Assembly (NCBI GenBank): GCA_020692205.1
Contig: JAIMKV010000011.1
Location: 1,681-65,680, forward strand
DNA from: Myxosarcina sp. GA_180221_E-2-1-MAG-40_15
GTDB taxonomy: Bacteria > Cyanobacteriota > Cyanobacteriia > Cyanobacteriales > Xenococcaceae
DNA length: 64,000 bases
Direction of reading: 5' to 3'
The position numbers and the translations under genes were made by a program. How positions within the stretch are numbered: position 1 is the stretch's first letter; each line of letters starts with the position of its first letter. The notes below the pieces were generated by a model. The model searched no databases. It was not told the origin of the DNA and worked only from the letters and a program-made list of their open reading frames with translations. Positions 1-10,235 of the stretch are shown piece after piece.

Positions 1-73
1 TTTTGACTTTTGACTTTTGACTTTTGACTTTTGACTTTTGACTTTTGACTTCTGACTTCTGACTTCTGACTTC
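1..73. repeat. heptanucleotide tandem repeat
   Basis: About ten head-to-tail copies of the 7-base unit TTTGACT. The last three drift to a TCTGACT form. It lies just beyond the stop codon of the glycosyltransferase gene. Such short tandem heptamers are common in cyanobacterial intergenic DNA. The array may extend left of the window. It has no spacers, so it is not a CRISPR array. Confidence 0.9.
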
Positions 74-77
74 GTTA

Positions 78-1265
78 TTACCAGTTAATGCGCGATCGCT
101 CAAAAGCAATTTGACGATAAACGGAGATCGTTTGTTTAGCCAAATCGTCCCAGCTAAAATTTTCGGCTATGGACTTGTAAGCATTATTGACTAACTGTTG
201 AGCAAGTTGAGGATTTTTTAACACTTCCAAAATGCCCCAGGTCAAAGAATAAGGATCGTTGGCACGAGTCACAATGCCTGTATGATTATGCTGCACTACT
301 TCTGGGAGTCCCCCCGTATCCGATACAACCACGGGAACACGAGCAGCAAAACTTTCTAAGGCAACGATGCCAAAAGGTTCGTAAAGGCTGGGAAAAACCG
401 CACAGTCGGCAATGGTCTGAAACTTATCCAAATCAGCGTCAGACATAAAGCCTGTAAAGTAACATTGTTGCCAGATACCGAGAATGCTTGCCTGATGTTT
501 AAGATGACCAGTATTACCGCCACCAATAATGACGAATTTAACCTTTCCGCCCATTTCTTGTAGTACCATGGGAGCTGCATTGAGCAAAACTGAAACTCCT
601 TTTTCGTAAGTCATGCGCCCTACATAATAAATAATTTTCTCTTGGTCATTAGCGAAGCGACGACGAAATTTAACCCGATTAAAGTTATTACTATGATGTT
701 TTTTTTCAGGGCGAATACCGTTGTAAATCACATCAATCTTATCTATGGGCGATTGAAAAACCCGCTGAATTTCCTGGCGCATATATTGACTACAGACAAT
801 TACTCTCCAGGCTTCGTGAGCTAATAATTTTTCTTTGCCATTGATGTATTGTTGACTGGTGTTGTGGATGCCGTTATAGCGACCATATTCCGTAGCGTGA
901 ATTGTTGCAGCTAGAGGAAGCTTAAAGCTGTGCTTGAGGGCGATCGCGGCATCTCCGACTAGCCAATCATGAGCATGGATCAAATCAAAGTCACCATGCT
1001 TGCGCAGCAGTTCTCCTCCCAGGCTACCCATACTGTTGTTCATGTTAGCTACCCAATGAAAAAAATCATTGCCATGGGCAACAGCGCAACGATAGAGATG
1101 GATTCCTTCAACTATTTCGTATTTAGGGGCAGAACCAAATTCGACGGTGATTAGATGAACTTCGTATCCTAGTTTGACTATTTCTGGGTATAATTCCGCT
1201 ACGTGGCGAGCGATTCCTCCAACTATACGAGGTGGGAATTCCCAAGCTAGTGCTAAAATCTTCAT
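78..1265 (-). CDS. GT4-family glycosyltransferase (glycogen-synthase-like)
   Basis: A 395-residue GT-B fold glycosyltransferase. The N terminus (LAWEFPPRIVGGIARHV, residues 5-21) has the Gly-rich acceptor loop seen in GT4/GT5 enzymes. Residues 210-225 carry the YVGRMTYEKGV start of the nucleotide-sugar domain. The EPFGIVALE motif near residue 300 is the family E-x7-E motif. It should transfer a glycosyl unit from a nucleotide sugar in the cytosol. The donor and acceptor cannot be read from sequence. It lies alone, ends next to the heptamer array and is divergent from the carrier at 1646. A true GlgA would be longer, so an exopolysaccharide or glycolipid role is at least as likely. Confidence 0.85.
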   Translation of the reverse strand: MKILALAWEFPPRIVGGIARHVAELYPEIVKLGYEVHLITVEFGSAPKYEIVEGIHLYRCAVAHGNDFFHWVANMNNSMGSLGGELLRKHGDFDLIHAHDWLVGDAAIALKHSFKLPLAATIHATEYGRYNGIHNTSQQYINGKEKLLAHEAWRVIVCSQYMRQEIQRVFQSPIDKIDVIYNGIRPEKKHHSNNFNRVKFRRRFANDQEKIIYYVGRMTYEKGVSVLLNAAPMVLQEMGGKVKFVIIGGGNTGHLKHQASILGIWQQCYFTGFMSDADLDKFQTIADCAVFPSLYEPFGIVALESFAARVPVVVSDTGGLPEVVQHNHTGIVTRANDPYSLTWGILEVLKNPQLAQQLVNNAYKSIAENFSWDDLAKQTISVYRQIAFERSRINW

Positions 1266-1645
1266 CTTTTTGAATCCTCACGCGATCACCTTATTGACAG
1301 CTATAACTTTACCTAACTGATGACATTAGATCAGGTTGTAAAATTTACGGTTAAATTTTTTGCTATTTTGGCTTAACTATTTGCCCATAATACACAACTG
1401 TCTAGTAAAAGCGATCAATTTGTCTTATTTTCAGCCTAGTCGAGATCCAGTGCGATCGCTTGACAATTAATAATGGCAATTAACATTAGCATTGTTTTTA
1501 GCTCAAGTAAAAGGCGATCGCCGCCAGTTAGAATCTTTGATCTTGAGATTGGGAATTAATCAGCTATTAATACAATGGGGTTGCATTAAACTGACATTAT
1601 TACTAAGCTTTCAAAGCTGCCTCACTGTCTATCGATTCTCTTTTT
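1266..1645. other. divergent intergenic region
   Basis: A 380-base gap between two divergent genes that must hold both promoters. It contains several GCGATCGC-type sites. An open frame at 1492-1686 has no coding character and overlaps the next start. I see no RNA gene or repeat. Confidence 0.5.
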
Positions 1646-3052
1646 ATGTCAATCACCCCACTATCTACTTCTCAGCCTTTATTTAATTATCGTCAGCTTT
1701 GGAATATGAATTTGGGCTTTTTGGGCATTCAGTTTGGCTGGGGTCTACAAATGGCAAATATGAGTGCTATTTTCGAGCATTTAGGAGCAGATGCTGATCG
1801 ATTACCAATTCTCTGGCTAGCCGCACCGTTGACGGGTTTATTAGTACAGCCAATCATCGGCAACTTAAGTGATTACACCTGGAACTTTTTGGGTAGAAGA
1901 CGACCTTATTTTTTAGCAGGAGCGATTTTAGCATTTATTGCTTTGGTGTTGATGCCTCGCTCTTCTAGTCTGTGGATGGCAGCGGGGTTGCTCTGGATTT
2001 TAGATACTAGTGCTAATGTTAGTATGGTGCCATTTCGAGCTTTTGTGGGAGATTTATTACCCAAAGAGCAGCGAACTAAGGGTTTTGCTATGCAGAGCAT
2101 AATGCTAGGGTTGGGAGCGGTTTCCGCCTCGGCTTTGCCTTGGATTCTGAATAATCTTTTCCACGTCAGCAATGTTAGCAACGCGGTGCGTAAGATCCCT
2201 CTGACGGTAGAAGTGTCTTTTTACGTTGGCGGGATATTATTTTTGGGTACTGTATTGTGGACAATCGTGACCACCCCTGAATCTCCGCCCGTAAATTTAG
2301 CCAAGTTTGAACAGCTAAAAAGCAATCGGGGAGGGATTATCAACAGCTTTCGAGAGTCTTGGCAAACTTTGGTGCAAATGCCGCCAATAATGCAGCAATT
2401 GGCAAAGGTGCAGTTTTTTACCTGGTTGGGAATATTTTGCTTTTTTTTGTATTTTCCTCCCGCAGTGGCGCGCAATATTTTTGGAGCAACTAATCAAAAT
2501 TCAGTACTCTACAGTGACGGTATAGAATGGGCAGGAATTTGTTTTGCCGTCTACAATGCGGTTTGCATTGGGTTTTCATTTGTTTTACCCCGCATTGCTC
2601 AACACTTGGGTCGTCCTACAACTCACAGTCTATGTTTACTCTGTGGTGGAATTGGTTTGGTTTCATTATTGACTGTTAGCAATCAATATATTTTGCTGGT
2701 GGCAATGGTGGGATTAGGTATAGCTTGGTCAAGTGCGCTGATTATGCCTTACGCTATGTTAAGCGGTTCAATTCCCCCTCAGCGACAGGGAATTTACCAG
2801 GGAATCTTTAATTTTTTTGTAGTGCTACCAGAGATTGTGGCATCTTTGGGTTTTGGCTGGGTTATGCAGCATCTACTCCATGAAGATCGACTATTGGCGG
2901 TAGTAATGGGGGGAGTATGCCTAATTATTGCAGCAGGACTGACTTTATTTATTCGGACTTCTACCAGTAATTTAAAAGTGGAGATGGCAACCGTAGAAAA
3001 TGAAACTTTTACACTGAAAGAAACTCAAGCAGGCGAGCAAAAAGTATCATGA
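1646..3052 (+). CDS. MFS transporter, SLC45/GPH-like
   Basis: A 468-residue membrane protein with about 12 hydrophobic segments. The loop between TM2 and TM3 reads GNLSDYTWNFLGRRRPY (about residues 72-88). This matches the D-x-W-x-x-x-x-GRRRP signature of the SLC45/sucrose:H+ symporter branch of the major facilitator superfamily. It probably carries a sugar or other small solute across the plasma membrane; the substrate is not readable. The stop overlaps the start of the next gene in an ATGA, so the two are translationally coupled and may act together. An ATG start directly precedes the first amphipathic stretch. Confidence 0.8.
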   Translation: MSITPLSTSQPLFNYRQLWNMNLGFLGIQFGWGLQMANMSAIFEHLGADADRLPILWLAAPLTGLLVQPIIGNLSDYTWNFLGRRRPYFLAGAILAFIALVLMPRSSSLWMAAGLLWILDTSANVSMVPFRAFVGDLLPKEQRTKGFAMQSIMLGLGAVSASALPWILNNLFHVSNVSNAVRKIPLTVEVSFYVGGILFLGTVLWTIVTTPESPPVNLAKFEQLKSNRGGIINSFRESWQTLVQMPPIMQQLAKVQFFTWLGIFCFFLYFPPAVARNIFGATNQNSVLYSDGIEWAGICFAVYNAVCIGFSFVLPRIAQHLGRPTTHSLCLLCGGIGLVSLLTVSNQYILLVAMVGLGIAWSSALIMPYAMLSGSIPPQRQGIYQGIFNFFVVLPEIVASLGFGWVMQHLLHEDRLLAVVMGGVCLIIAAGLTLFIRTSTSNLKVEMATVENETFTLKETQAGEQKVS

Positions 3053-6000
3053 TTAGACAATTTGGTCGCTTGCCGCAACTTGCACTGTTAGCCGTAACGG
3101 TATTGACTTATAACGTTATTGCTATGGCGATCGCCAATTCTTTGTTTGTCAGTCAGGTGGGTGCAGGAAAACTACCCATCGCCTTCATCCTGATCGGATT
3201 ATGTTCTCTGCCTATTTATGGCATTTTGACTCAGATTGCTGATCGCTATAGTCGTCCTCAAATGTTTCGCTATGCAATGTTAGCGTCAATGTTAACCATG
3301 CTGGGGTTGAGGCTAATGCTCGATTTAGATGCAGTCTGGGTTTATTATGTGTTGCTGATTGTGATTTTTTTTCAGTGGGATGTTAACAATAACCTGCTCT
3401 ATCCTGGGCTACTGACAGACTATTTCACTACTATCGAATACAAGCGATACGCTCCTTTAATCGGCATTGCTCAGGCGATGGGAACTTTGGTAGGAGGTGG
3501 GGCAACAATTTTACTGTCACATTTTTTTCCTAGTCGAGAATTATTGTGGAGTTTGCCTTTATTGATGGCGATCGCTTTTGGACAACTGGTTTATTTGGAA
3601 AGTTCCCAACGTCGCCTCGAAGTCTCGGTTCAAAAAACTCAGACTAGCATTATAGAATCTTTAAAAACTCTGCCTGATTTGGGTAAACGCTATCCGTTGG
3701 TGTTGTTTTTAGCTACCAGCACCTTTTTACTAGTAATTATTTATATTTGTTCTGAGTTTCTTTGGTTTAATATTTATGGGCAGCAGTTTGATGAGTCTGA
3801 ACTAACCAGTTTCTTGGGACTGATGCGGATGGTGATCTCTTCGATCCAGGTTATATTTCTCTACGGGATTACTCGCCCGCTACTCAAATGGGTAGGGGTG
3901 GCGAGACTAAACGCAGTCTATCCGATAACCACTCTGGTGAGCTTGATCGGACTATTGTTTAATTTCAAGCTGCCCGCAGCTATTGGTTTACACATCAACG
4001 GAGATGCACTGTATAAGTCGATTAACCTTCCCGTTCATCAGCTAAACTACAATGGCATTCCACATCAGTATGTGGGGCGAATTAGAGCCTTGAGCGATGG
4101 TTTGATCTATTCTCTCGGACTAACTTTGGCGGGGGTAGTGCTGTGGCTGTGCCATCTCTATTTCAGCTTGCCACAAATTACCATGTTGGCAATTGCTCTA
4201 ACCATATTGCTTCTGCTGGTGCGCTTACCAATGGGCAGGTTTTATACCCAAAGTTTAGAGGAGATGATTCGCACTGATACAATCAACCTAGATGATTTCG
4301 ATCCTAAAAGAACTCAGCTACCGTCTCAGTCTAGCAAGGCGATCCGAGAATTTTTAACTGATGGCGATCGCTTTACCCAAATTAAGGGTCTAGAATTAGC
4401 TGCCAATATGGGCAATCCGAGTCAGTTTTTTACCGAAGTTAAGGCTTTATTACCCGAAACAGATAGTTCCTTGCGCCAGGGAATCTTAAAGTTATTTAGC
4501 CGTAGCGATCACCAAACTCTACAGCAGTTTGCCAATTTATTAGCTGATGACAATCCGACAGTAAGAGTAGCCGCGCTGGAAATTTTAATTGCCAACCAAT
4601 ATACTTTTGAGCCAGAACAACTCCAAGTTCTAATTGCCGACAGTAACCAGGAAGTCAAGGCGTTGGGTTTAGTTGCTACATTTCAATCCACCACAGCCGA
4701 AGAATTAGATTCTAGCATTGCCGAACAGTTTTGGCAGTTAGAATTAACCGACACTACAGCCAAAGCGATCGCCTCAGTTGTCCGCCACAGTGAAAACCCA
4801 GAGTTTATTACCCTGATTGAATATCTATTGCCCCAAGCTAGCGCCGAAGCAAAACAAGAAGCACTTAATGCCCTAATCAATCTTGCTTCTCCTCAAGACC
4901 ATAATTTAGCCAAAATTGCTGCTGCTGAAATTCAACATCACGATCCAGCAGTTCGGGTTGGCGCATTCAAAATATTAGAGATTACTCATTGTCCTGAGGT
5001 GTTGAAGCAAGTTACTCAAGGATTTGATGATGATGATGCCCGAGTGCGCCAACAGGTAGCGAGTACTCTAGCCGCTTATGGCAAAGCAGGCTTGACTATA
5101 GCTCAAGAAAATTTAAACTCAGAGTATCCTCATGTAGTTAATACAGCGATCGCGGCGATCGCGCTTTTTAAAAGCAAGCAAGCTAACGAAATTCTTTTTA
5201 AGCATCTCACGCCAGAATTTCGGCAGTTTAACCTAATTCGTAAGTGGCAACAACAGATTCCCCGACAAGATCCTAGCTGGCAATTATTAGCCGTGGCAAT
5301 TGAAGATTATCAGCAACGGCTATTGCAAAAGGTGCTATATATTTTGTCTTGTCTAGGATATTCCCGCACCGTTAGTTTAGTCAGACGCGTCTTAGCAACT
5401 AGCGATCGCCGCGATTTAGCTAATGCAGTGGAAGTTTTAGCTTCAATCAATCATCGACGCTTTGTTCAACCCCTGATGCCTTTACTAGAACAGACGGTAT
5501 CAGAACAACTCCAGCCTGAGATTGAGCCTACTCCGCAATGGCTGCGCCATAAAGGCTATAAAATACTTTTGGAGGCATTAGATTCAAGCGATCGCTGGAT
5601 TAAAACCGGAGCGTCCGCAGCCTTGGCGACTATTCCTACAGCTTTACTTAAAGATCCCGATCCCATTGTACAATCAGTGGCACAGGAAATTTTTCCTGTT
5701 CAGCAGCTTACCTGTCCCGTTAGCACATCTATGAATCGATTGCTTTTACTCCGAAACCTGGCTTTATTTAAAAATCTTTCCCTGGATGAGCTGTTTCAGA
5801 TTGACAAAGCTTTAGAACAAAAACAAGTATTAGCTAAAGAAACTATTTACACAGAAGGTAGTTGGGGTGGACATTTATATATTATTGCCGCTGGCAAAAT
5901 ACAAATTGTTAAACAGCTTGATGGCGAACCACAGGAAATAAAACAGCTAACTACAGGACAGTATTTTGGCGAGATCGCCCTGTTTGATGAAGCTCCCCGT

Positions 6001-6168
6001 TGGGATAGTGCGATCGCAATTGAAGACACTGTATTGCTTTGTCTAGAAAAGAAACGCTTTATTAGCCTTATTACTCAACGCCCCCAGATCATTCTCGAAA
6101 TTTGTCGTTTTTTAAGTCAGAGATTACGAGAAACCGATAAATATATGTCTGCAAAAAAACCCTGTTAA
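3049..6168 (+). CDS. carrier-like membrane domain + HEAT repeats + cNMP-binding domain fusion
   Basis: A 1039-residue three-part protein. Residues 1-405 hold about 12 transmembrane segments resembling the MFS/ATP-ADP translocase (Npt1/Npt2) group, including the run FFQWDVNNNLLYPGLLTDYF. Residues 425-885 are helical HEAT-type repeats. Residues 895-1030 form a cyclic-nucleotide-binding fold with GQYFGEIALFDEAPRWDSA, which has the phosphate-cassette Glu and Arg. It starts inside the stop codon of the SLC45-like gene (4-base overlap). The layout suggests a transporter or membrane sensor gated by a cytosolic nucleotide-binding module, but ligand and cargo are unknown. One continuous frame, with no sign of an assembly join. 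Confidence 0.8.
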   Translation: MIRQFGRLPQLALLAVTVLTYNVIAMAIANSLFVSQVGAGKLPIAFILIGLCSLPIYGILTQIADRYSRPQMFRYAMLASMLTMLGLRLMLDLDAVWVYYVLLIVIFFQWDVNNNLLYPGLLTDYFTTIEYKRYAPLIGIAQAMGTLVGGGATILLSHFFPSRELLWSLPLLMAIAFGQLVYLESSQRRLEVSVQKTQTSIIESLKTLPDLGKRYPLVLFLATSTFLLVIIYICSEFLWFNIYGQQFDESELTSFLGLMRMVISSIQVIFLYGITRPLLKWVGVARLNAVYPITTLVSLIGLLFNFKLPAAIGLHINGDALYKSINLPVHQLNYNGIPHQYVGRIRALSDGLIYSLGLTLAGVVLWLCHLYFSLPQITMLAIALTILLLLVRLPMGRFYTQSLEEMIRTDTINLDDFDPKRTQLPSQSSKAIREFLTDGDRFTQIKGLELAANMGNPSQFFTEVKALLPETDSSLRQGILKLFSRSDHQTLQQFANLLADDNPTVRVAALEILIANQYTFEPEQLQVLIADSNQEVKALGLVATFQSTTAEELDSSIAEQFWQLELTDTTAKAIASVVRHSENPEFITLIEYLLPQASAEAKQEALNALINLASPQDHNLAKIAAAEIQHHDPAVRVGAFKILEITHCPEVLKQVTQGFDDDDARVRQQVASTLAAYGKAGLTIAQENLNSEYPHVVNTAIAAIALFKSKQANEILFKHLTPEFRQFNLIRKWQQQIPRQDPSWQLLAVAIEDYQQRLLQKVLYILSCLGYSRTVSLVRRVLATSDRRDLANAVEVLASINHRRFVQPLMPLLEQTVSEQLQPEIEPTPQWLRHKGYKILLEALDSSDRWIKTGASAALATIPTALLKDPDPIVQSVAQEIFPVQQLTCPVSTSMNRLLLLRNLALFKNLSLDELFQIDKALEQKQVLAKETIYTEGSWGGHLYIIAAGKIQIVKQLDGEPQEIKQLTTGQYFGEIALFDEAPRWDSAIAIEDTVLLCLEKKRFISLITQRPQIILEICRFLSQRLRETDKYMSAKKPC

Positions 6169-6199
6169 TTCTAAAGCTAAGGCTAATTTTTGATTAAGA

Positions 6200-6710
<511 letters not shown>

Positions 6711-6780
6711 TTAATAAGATACCATAAGAACTTTGTTTTGAATACTAATTTGAATTTCAGATTCTGCTCAAAACTCTATC

Positions 6781-7311
6781 TCATTTCATAATTTTGTGGC
6801 AATCACTCTTAAAGTTTAGACTATACATCTCTACATTTAAGCCATGATAAATTACCTTTTTTTCTAACTCCATGCCGAGCTTTTTCGCTACTCGAATCGA
6901 ACGAATATTTTGAGGAGCGATTAAACAAACAAAACGTTGAAAATTAAATTTTTGCTGGCCATACTTTAAGACAGCTTGAGCTGCTTCTGTAGCCAATCCC
7001 TGTCCCCAATATTTTTTTGCCAAACGATAGCCAATTTCTACTTCTTGCTGCTGGTTAATCGATTGAATAAAAAAACCGCAGTAGCCAATCAGCTCATTAC
7101 TTTGCTGGTGAACTAAGGCATATAAACCAAATCCAGGTTCCAAGTAAGATAGCAATCTTTGTTCAATAAACTGCCTAATTTGCTGGCGATTATGTACTCC
7201 AATAATGGAATATTGCATCACTTCAGCATCACCCAAAATTGGTATTAAAGCTTCTCGATCCCGAATGGTAATATATCTAAGGGTTAATCTAGAAGTCTCG
7301 ATGATCTTCAT
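6781..7311 (-). CDS. GNAT acetyltransferase, RimJ/RimL-like
   Basis: About 176 residues from the ATG at 7311, where the conserved start KIIETSRLTLRYI begins. An upstream in-frame start at 7350 would add a hydrophobic leader not expected in the family. The acetyl-CoA loop is seen as GYRLAKKYWGQGLATEA (Q/R-x-x-G-x-A type), followed by NIRSIRVAKKLGME. It is a cytosolic N-acetyltransferase of the RimL group; the substrate could be a protein N terminus or a small molecule. It follows ftsI on the same strand but shows no functional tie to it. Confidence 0.8.
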   Translation of the reverse strand: MKIIETSRLTLRYITIRDREALIPILGDAEVMQYSIIGVHNRQQIRQFIEQRLLSYLEPGFGLYALVHQQSNELIGYCGFFIQSINQQQEVEIGYRLAKKYWGQGLATEAAQAVLKYGQQKFNFQRFVCLIAPQNIRSIRVAKKLGMELEKKVIYHGLNVEMYSLNFKSDCHKIMK

Positions 7312-7362
7312 CAATAGGAACTTAATATAGAGTAAAGCCAATATTAACAACAGATAGCAATT

Positions 7363-7375
7363 AAACCGCTTCGCG
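7363..7375. repeat. short GC-rich hairpin
   Basis: ACCGC-TTC-GCGGT is a perfect 5-bp hairpin in the gap between ftsI and the GNAT gene. On the minus strand it is followed by only a few T residues, so it would be a weak terminator. Such CCGCGAAGCGG motifs are widely dispersed in cyanobacterial genomes. Confidence 0.5.
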
Positions 7376-7424
7376 GTAGCTCTTAGCTTTTTAGTTAAAC
7401 TTTAAAAATTAATTAGCCACACGA

Positions 7425-9335
7425 TTAATTAACCTTGTTAGTATCTATTTTGCTACTAGGTGGTATTCCTTCAATATTTATTATGCCTTGAATCACTTCG
7501 CCTACTATCGGTGCAGCAACGGTAGAGCCATAAGTATGTTCCCCACGAGGTTCATCAACTACGGCTAAAACTGCGTAACGAGGAGCTTCAACTGGAAATA
7601 AACCAACAAAACTGGTGATTTTTGCTGTTTCATCGTATCCACCTTGGTTAACTGCTTTTTGGGAAGTTCCTGTTTTTCCAGCAATTCTGTAGCCTGGAAT
7701 TTTAGCTGCATAACCACTACCTTCTTCAACTACCGTTTCCATCATTTCTAAAACAGTACTGGCAGTTTGAGGAGAGAAAACTTGCTTACTATTTGGGGGC
7801 TGAAAATAATGGAGATAGCCTTGATAATCTGACAAACCCCTTACTACATGAGGCGTGATTAATTTACCCTTGTTGGCTAATGCTGCATGAAGTTGAATTA
7901 GCTTGAGGGGTGTTAGCGAAAAACCTTGACCAAAAGCTGTAGTGGCGGGTTCAATTTCCCTAACGGTAAATTCTACCTCGTTTTTTAATCTGCCTGGAGT
8001 GTATCCTGGAATGTCAAATTCTACCTCGTCCTCAATGCCTAATTTCTGTAGATCCCGATAGTAGTCGAGAGGTTTCATCTGACGCATGATCTTAATCATC
8101 CCTACGTTACTAGAGTACTGAAGAATTGCTGGCAAAGTTAATTTTCCTCGCGCACCTTTTTTCTCAAAATCATGGTTACGCACCACAGCATCTTCGATCT
8201 GAATTTCTCCCGTATCATCAAAGGTATCCTGGGGAGAAATAACTCCCGCATCTAAAGCTAGAGCAATATTAATCGGCTTAAAAGTAGAACCAGGCTCGTA
8301 AAGATCCGTAATTGCCCAATTTTTAAACAGCCCGAAATCAGTAGTTTTATAATAAGTATTGGGATCGTAAGTAGGTTCAGATACCAAAGTGGCGATCGCC
8401 CCATCGCGAACATCCATGACAATTACCGTACCCTGTTTCGCCTTATAGCGTTTCATCTGCTGCTTTAAGGCATTACGAGCAATTTGTTGTAAACGTAAGT
8501 CAATCGTTAACTGTAACCTAAGATCGTCAAAGTTAAATAGCTGTTGCGATCGCGCTAAATCTCCTGGGTAAAATACGGCTTTTTCTCGGTCGAAGCTGCG
8601 CTTCATTTTCCAGCTTATGGGCTTGCGTTCGAGGAGTTTGTTTTGAGTGTATTCTACTCCCGCCTGAGGGGCGCGGCTACTATCGCGATTGACATAACCT
8701 GTTACCTCTGCTGCCATTTTTCGATGGGGATAGAAACGGGTGTAATTTTGCTTTAAATCTAAACCATCAATTTGTAGTGCTGTAATTTTTTCTCTGGCAG
8801 ATTCAGGTAAATCTTCCGCCAAAAGAATCCCCCAATCTTGTTGAGCAAAAATTGCTAACAATTGTTCAGGGGTTTTGTTGCCTAATATATCTGATAGCTG
8901 GGCGGCGATTTCTGCGGCTGGTACTGGCTGAGAATTTCGTTTAAATAAATGAGGATGAATGTAGAGAGTATAGGTAATCCGATCTGTTGCTAAAACATTT
9001 TGTTGGCGGTCAACAATTTGACGACGGGGGATATAAAACTTTAATCTAGTTGTTTGCTGATCTTGAGCTATCTGGGTTAGTTTTTTCCCCTGAGGAGCTT
9101 GTTCGTAAATGACTACAGGATCGACAATTTGAAGATAATAGAGTCTTGAGCCTAAACCTAGCGTACCAATAACTAAGATGCCCCAGATCAAAAACAGCTT
9201 TAATATCGGTTTCCTGTTACCCTGATTCTGGTAGGCATCATTAAATGTCTGGCGATTGTAATCTGGCTTGCGCTGAGTTGGTCTTGAATTGTGTTTCTTC
9301 AATCTGAGCGGTAGTTGAAACTTAGATTTGGACAT
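7425..9335 (-). CDS. ftsI: septal peptidoglycan transpeptidase (class B PBP, FtsI)
   Basis: A 636-residue class B penicillin-binding protein. A single membrane anchor lies near residues 45-68 (KLFLIWGILVIGTLGLGS). A dimerisation/pedestal region follows, then the transpeptidase domain with STFK (catalytic Ser), SSN and KTGTSQ in the right order. It cross-links peptidoglycan at the division septum from the periplasmic side. The gene directly upstream on the same strand is an FtsL-like single-span protein, the usual ftsL-ftsI order. A PASTA domain is absent. The long basic N-terminal tail is normal for cyanobacterial homologues. Confidence 0.93.
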   Translation of the reverse strand: MSKSKFQLPLRLKKHNSRPTQRKPDYNRQTFNDAYQNQGNRKPILKLFLIWGILVIGTLGLGSRLYYLQIVDPVVIYEQAPQGKKLTQIAQDQQTTRLKFYIPRRQIVDRQQNVLATDRITYTLYIHPHLFKRNSQPVPAAEIAAQLSDILGNKTPEQLLAIFAQQDWGILLAEDLPESAREKITALQIDGLDLKQNYTRFYPHRKMAAEVTGYVNRDSSRAPQAGVEYTQNKLLERKPISWKMKRSFDREKAVFYPGDLARSQQLFNFDDLRLQLTIDLRLQQIARNALKQQMKRYKAKQGTVIVMDVRDGAIATLVSEPTYDPNTYYKTTDFGLFKNWAITDLYEPGSTFKPINIALALDAGVISPQDTFDDTGEIQIEDAVVRNHDFEKKGARGKLTLPAILQYSSNVGMIKIMRQMKPLDYYRDLQKLGIEDEVEFDIPGYTPGRLKNEVEFTVREIEPATTAFGQGFSLTPLKLIQLHAALANKGKLITPHVVRGLSDYQGYLHYFQPPNSKQVFSPQTASTVLEMMETVVEEGSGYAAKIPGYRIAGKTGTSQKAVNQGGYDETAKITSFVGLFPVEAPRYAVLAVVDEPRGEHTYGSTVAAPIVGEVIQGIINIEGIPPSSKIDTNKVN

Positions 9336-9552
9336 AAATTAAGCTCTAAGCTATCTGGCGTTGAAAACTAGCTAATAGCTAATTTTAGGCATAAAAACTA
9401 ATTTAGCTTATATCTTTTAAATGATTGATTGTCCGCAAACATAATTGCCAGAAATAAATATATTGTTGACTCAACTTAACTTTGATTGTGGATTGAAAAG
9501 ATCTGCTATTGAGGTTGAAACATAACAGCTAAGATGATCAACTGGCTCTTGC

Positions 9553-10059
9553 TTAATAGCCAAAACTATTAAGCTTTAATTCAACCGTTTTTGCTCGCTC
9601 TGTGCTGATATCAGACTGGTTTTTGACTCCAATTTTTGCAGGAGGAATAAATACTGCTGACTCTGGACTAGACACAGATAGAAGTTTATCTTGACTAGCT
9701 TCTTGAGCAATTTGATATTTGAGCGTTTCGTTAATTGCGATTAGCTGACGTTCTTGACGCTGTAAGTTTTCTAAATGCTGATATTCTTGGCTCCAAACTT
9801 TGGGAATATGTACCGTAGATATATAAAGACCGATGCTAGCAGTCATAGAAACTATAGCTATACCAAAAGAACTTTTTTGCAATAATGACAGTGTATTAAG
9901 ATTACTAGGTAGGTTATTTGGTGGCGCAAACGTCTTGGGCTTGACTACTTTTGTTGGTTTTGTTTGAGGCTTGACTAATTGGCGTTGGTTACCAATTTTC
10001 TCTGGTTGTGCTTGAGGAGAATAAACGGGATAAAAATCAGGCTGGCGAAGAGCAGACAT
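9553..10059 (-). CDS. FtsL-like division protein
   Basis: 168 residues: a Pro/Lys-rich cytosolic tail (1-60), one transmembrane helix (about 66-85, SSFGIAIVSMTASIGLYIS), then a coiled-coil-like stretch (HLENLQRQERQLIAINETLKY) and a low-complexity tail. Its size, topology and position directly before ftsI match FtsL, the scaffold that recruits FtsI/FtsW. The sequence family itself diverges fast, so the call rests on architecture and context. A 217-base gap separates it from ftsI. The ATG at 10059 is preceded by a purine-rich AAGGAGA Shine-Dalgarno. Confidence 0.65.
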   Translation of the reverse strand: MSALRQPDFYPVYSPQAQPEKIGNQRQLVKPQTKPTKVVKPKTFAPPNNLPSNLNTLSLLQKSSFGIAIVSMTASIGLYISTVHIPKVWSQEYQHLENLQRQERQLIAINETLKYQIAQEASQDKLLSVSSPESAVFIPPAKIGVKNQSDISTERAKTVELKLNSFGY

Positions 10060-10235
10060 TGAATAATCTCCTTATTTGAGCAGGAAGTCGTTGGGCGAAT
10101 CTTAACTCATATTGGCAAAAATGATAAGAGGAGAAGGCAAAAATTAACTCAAGTCACCAAAAGTCGATGTTCCTAGCTTTGTCCCCTTTAATCTTATGGT
10201 AATCATAAATTTAATTTGGCATAAATATTTTGACG

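Noticed and set aside
1-73. possible CRISPR array
   Set aside because: A pure 7-base tandem with no spacers; no cas genes in the window.
1492-1686. 64-residue plus-strand frame
   Set aside because: Overlaps the start of the SLC45-like gene and has no recognisable features.
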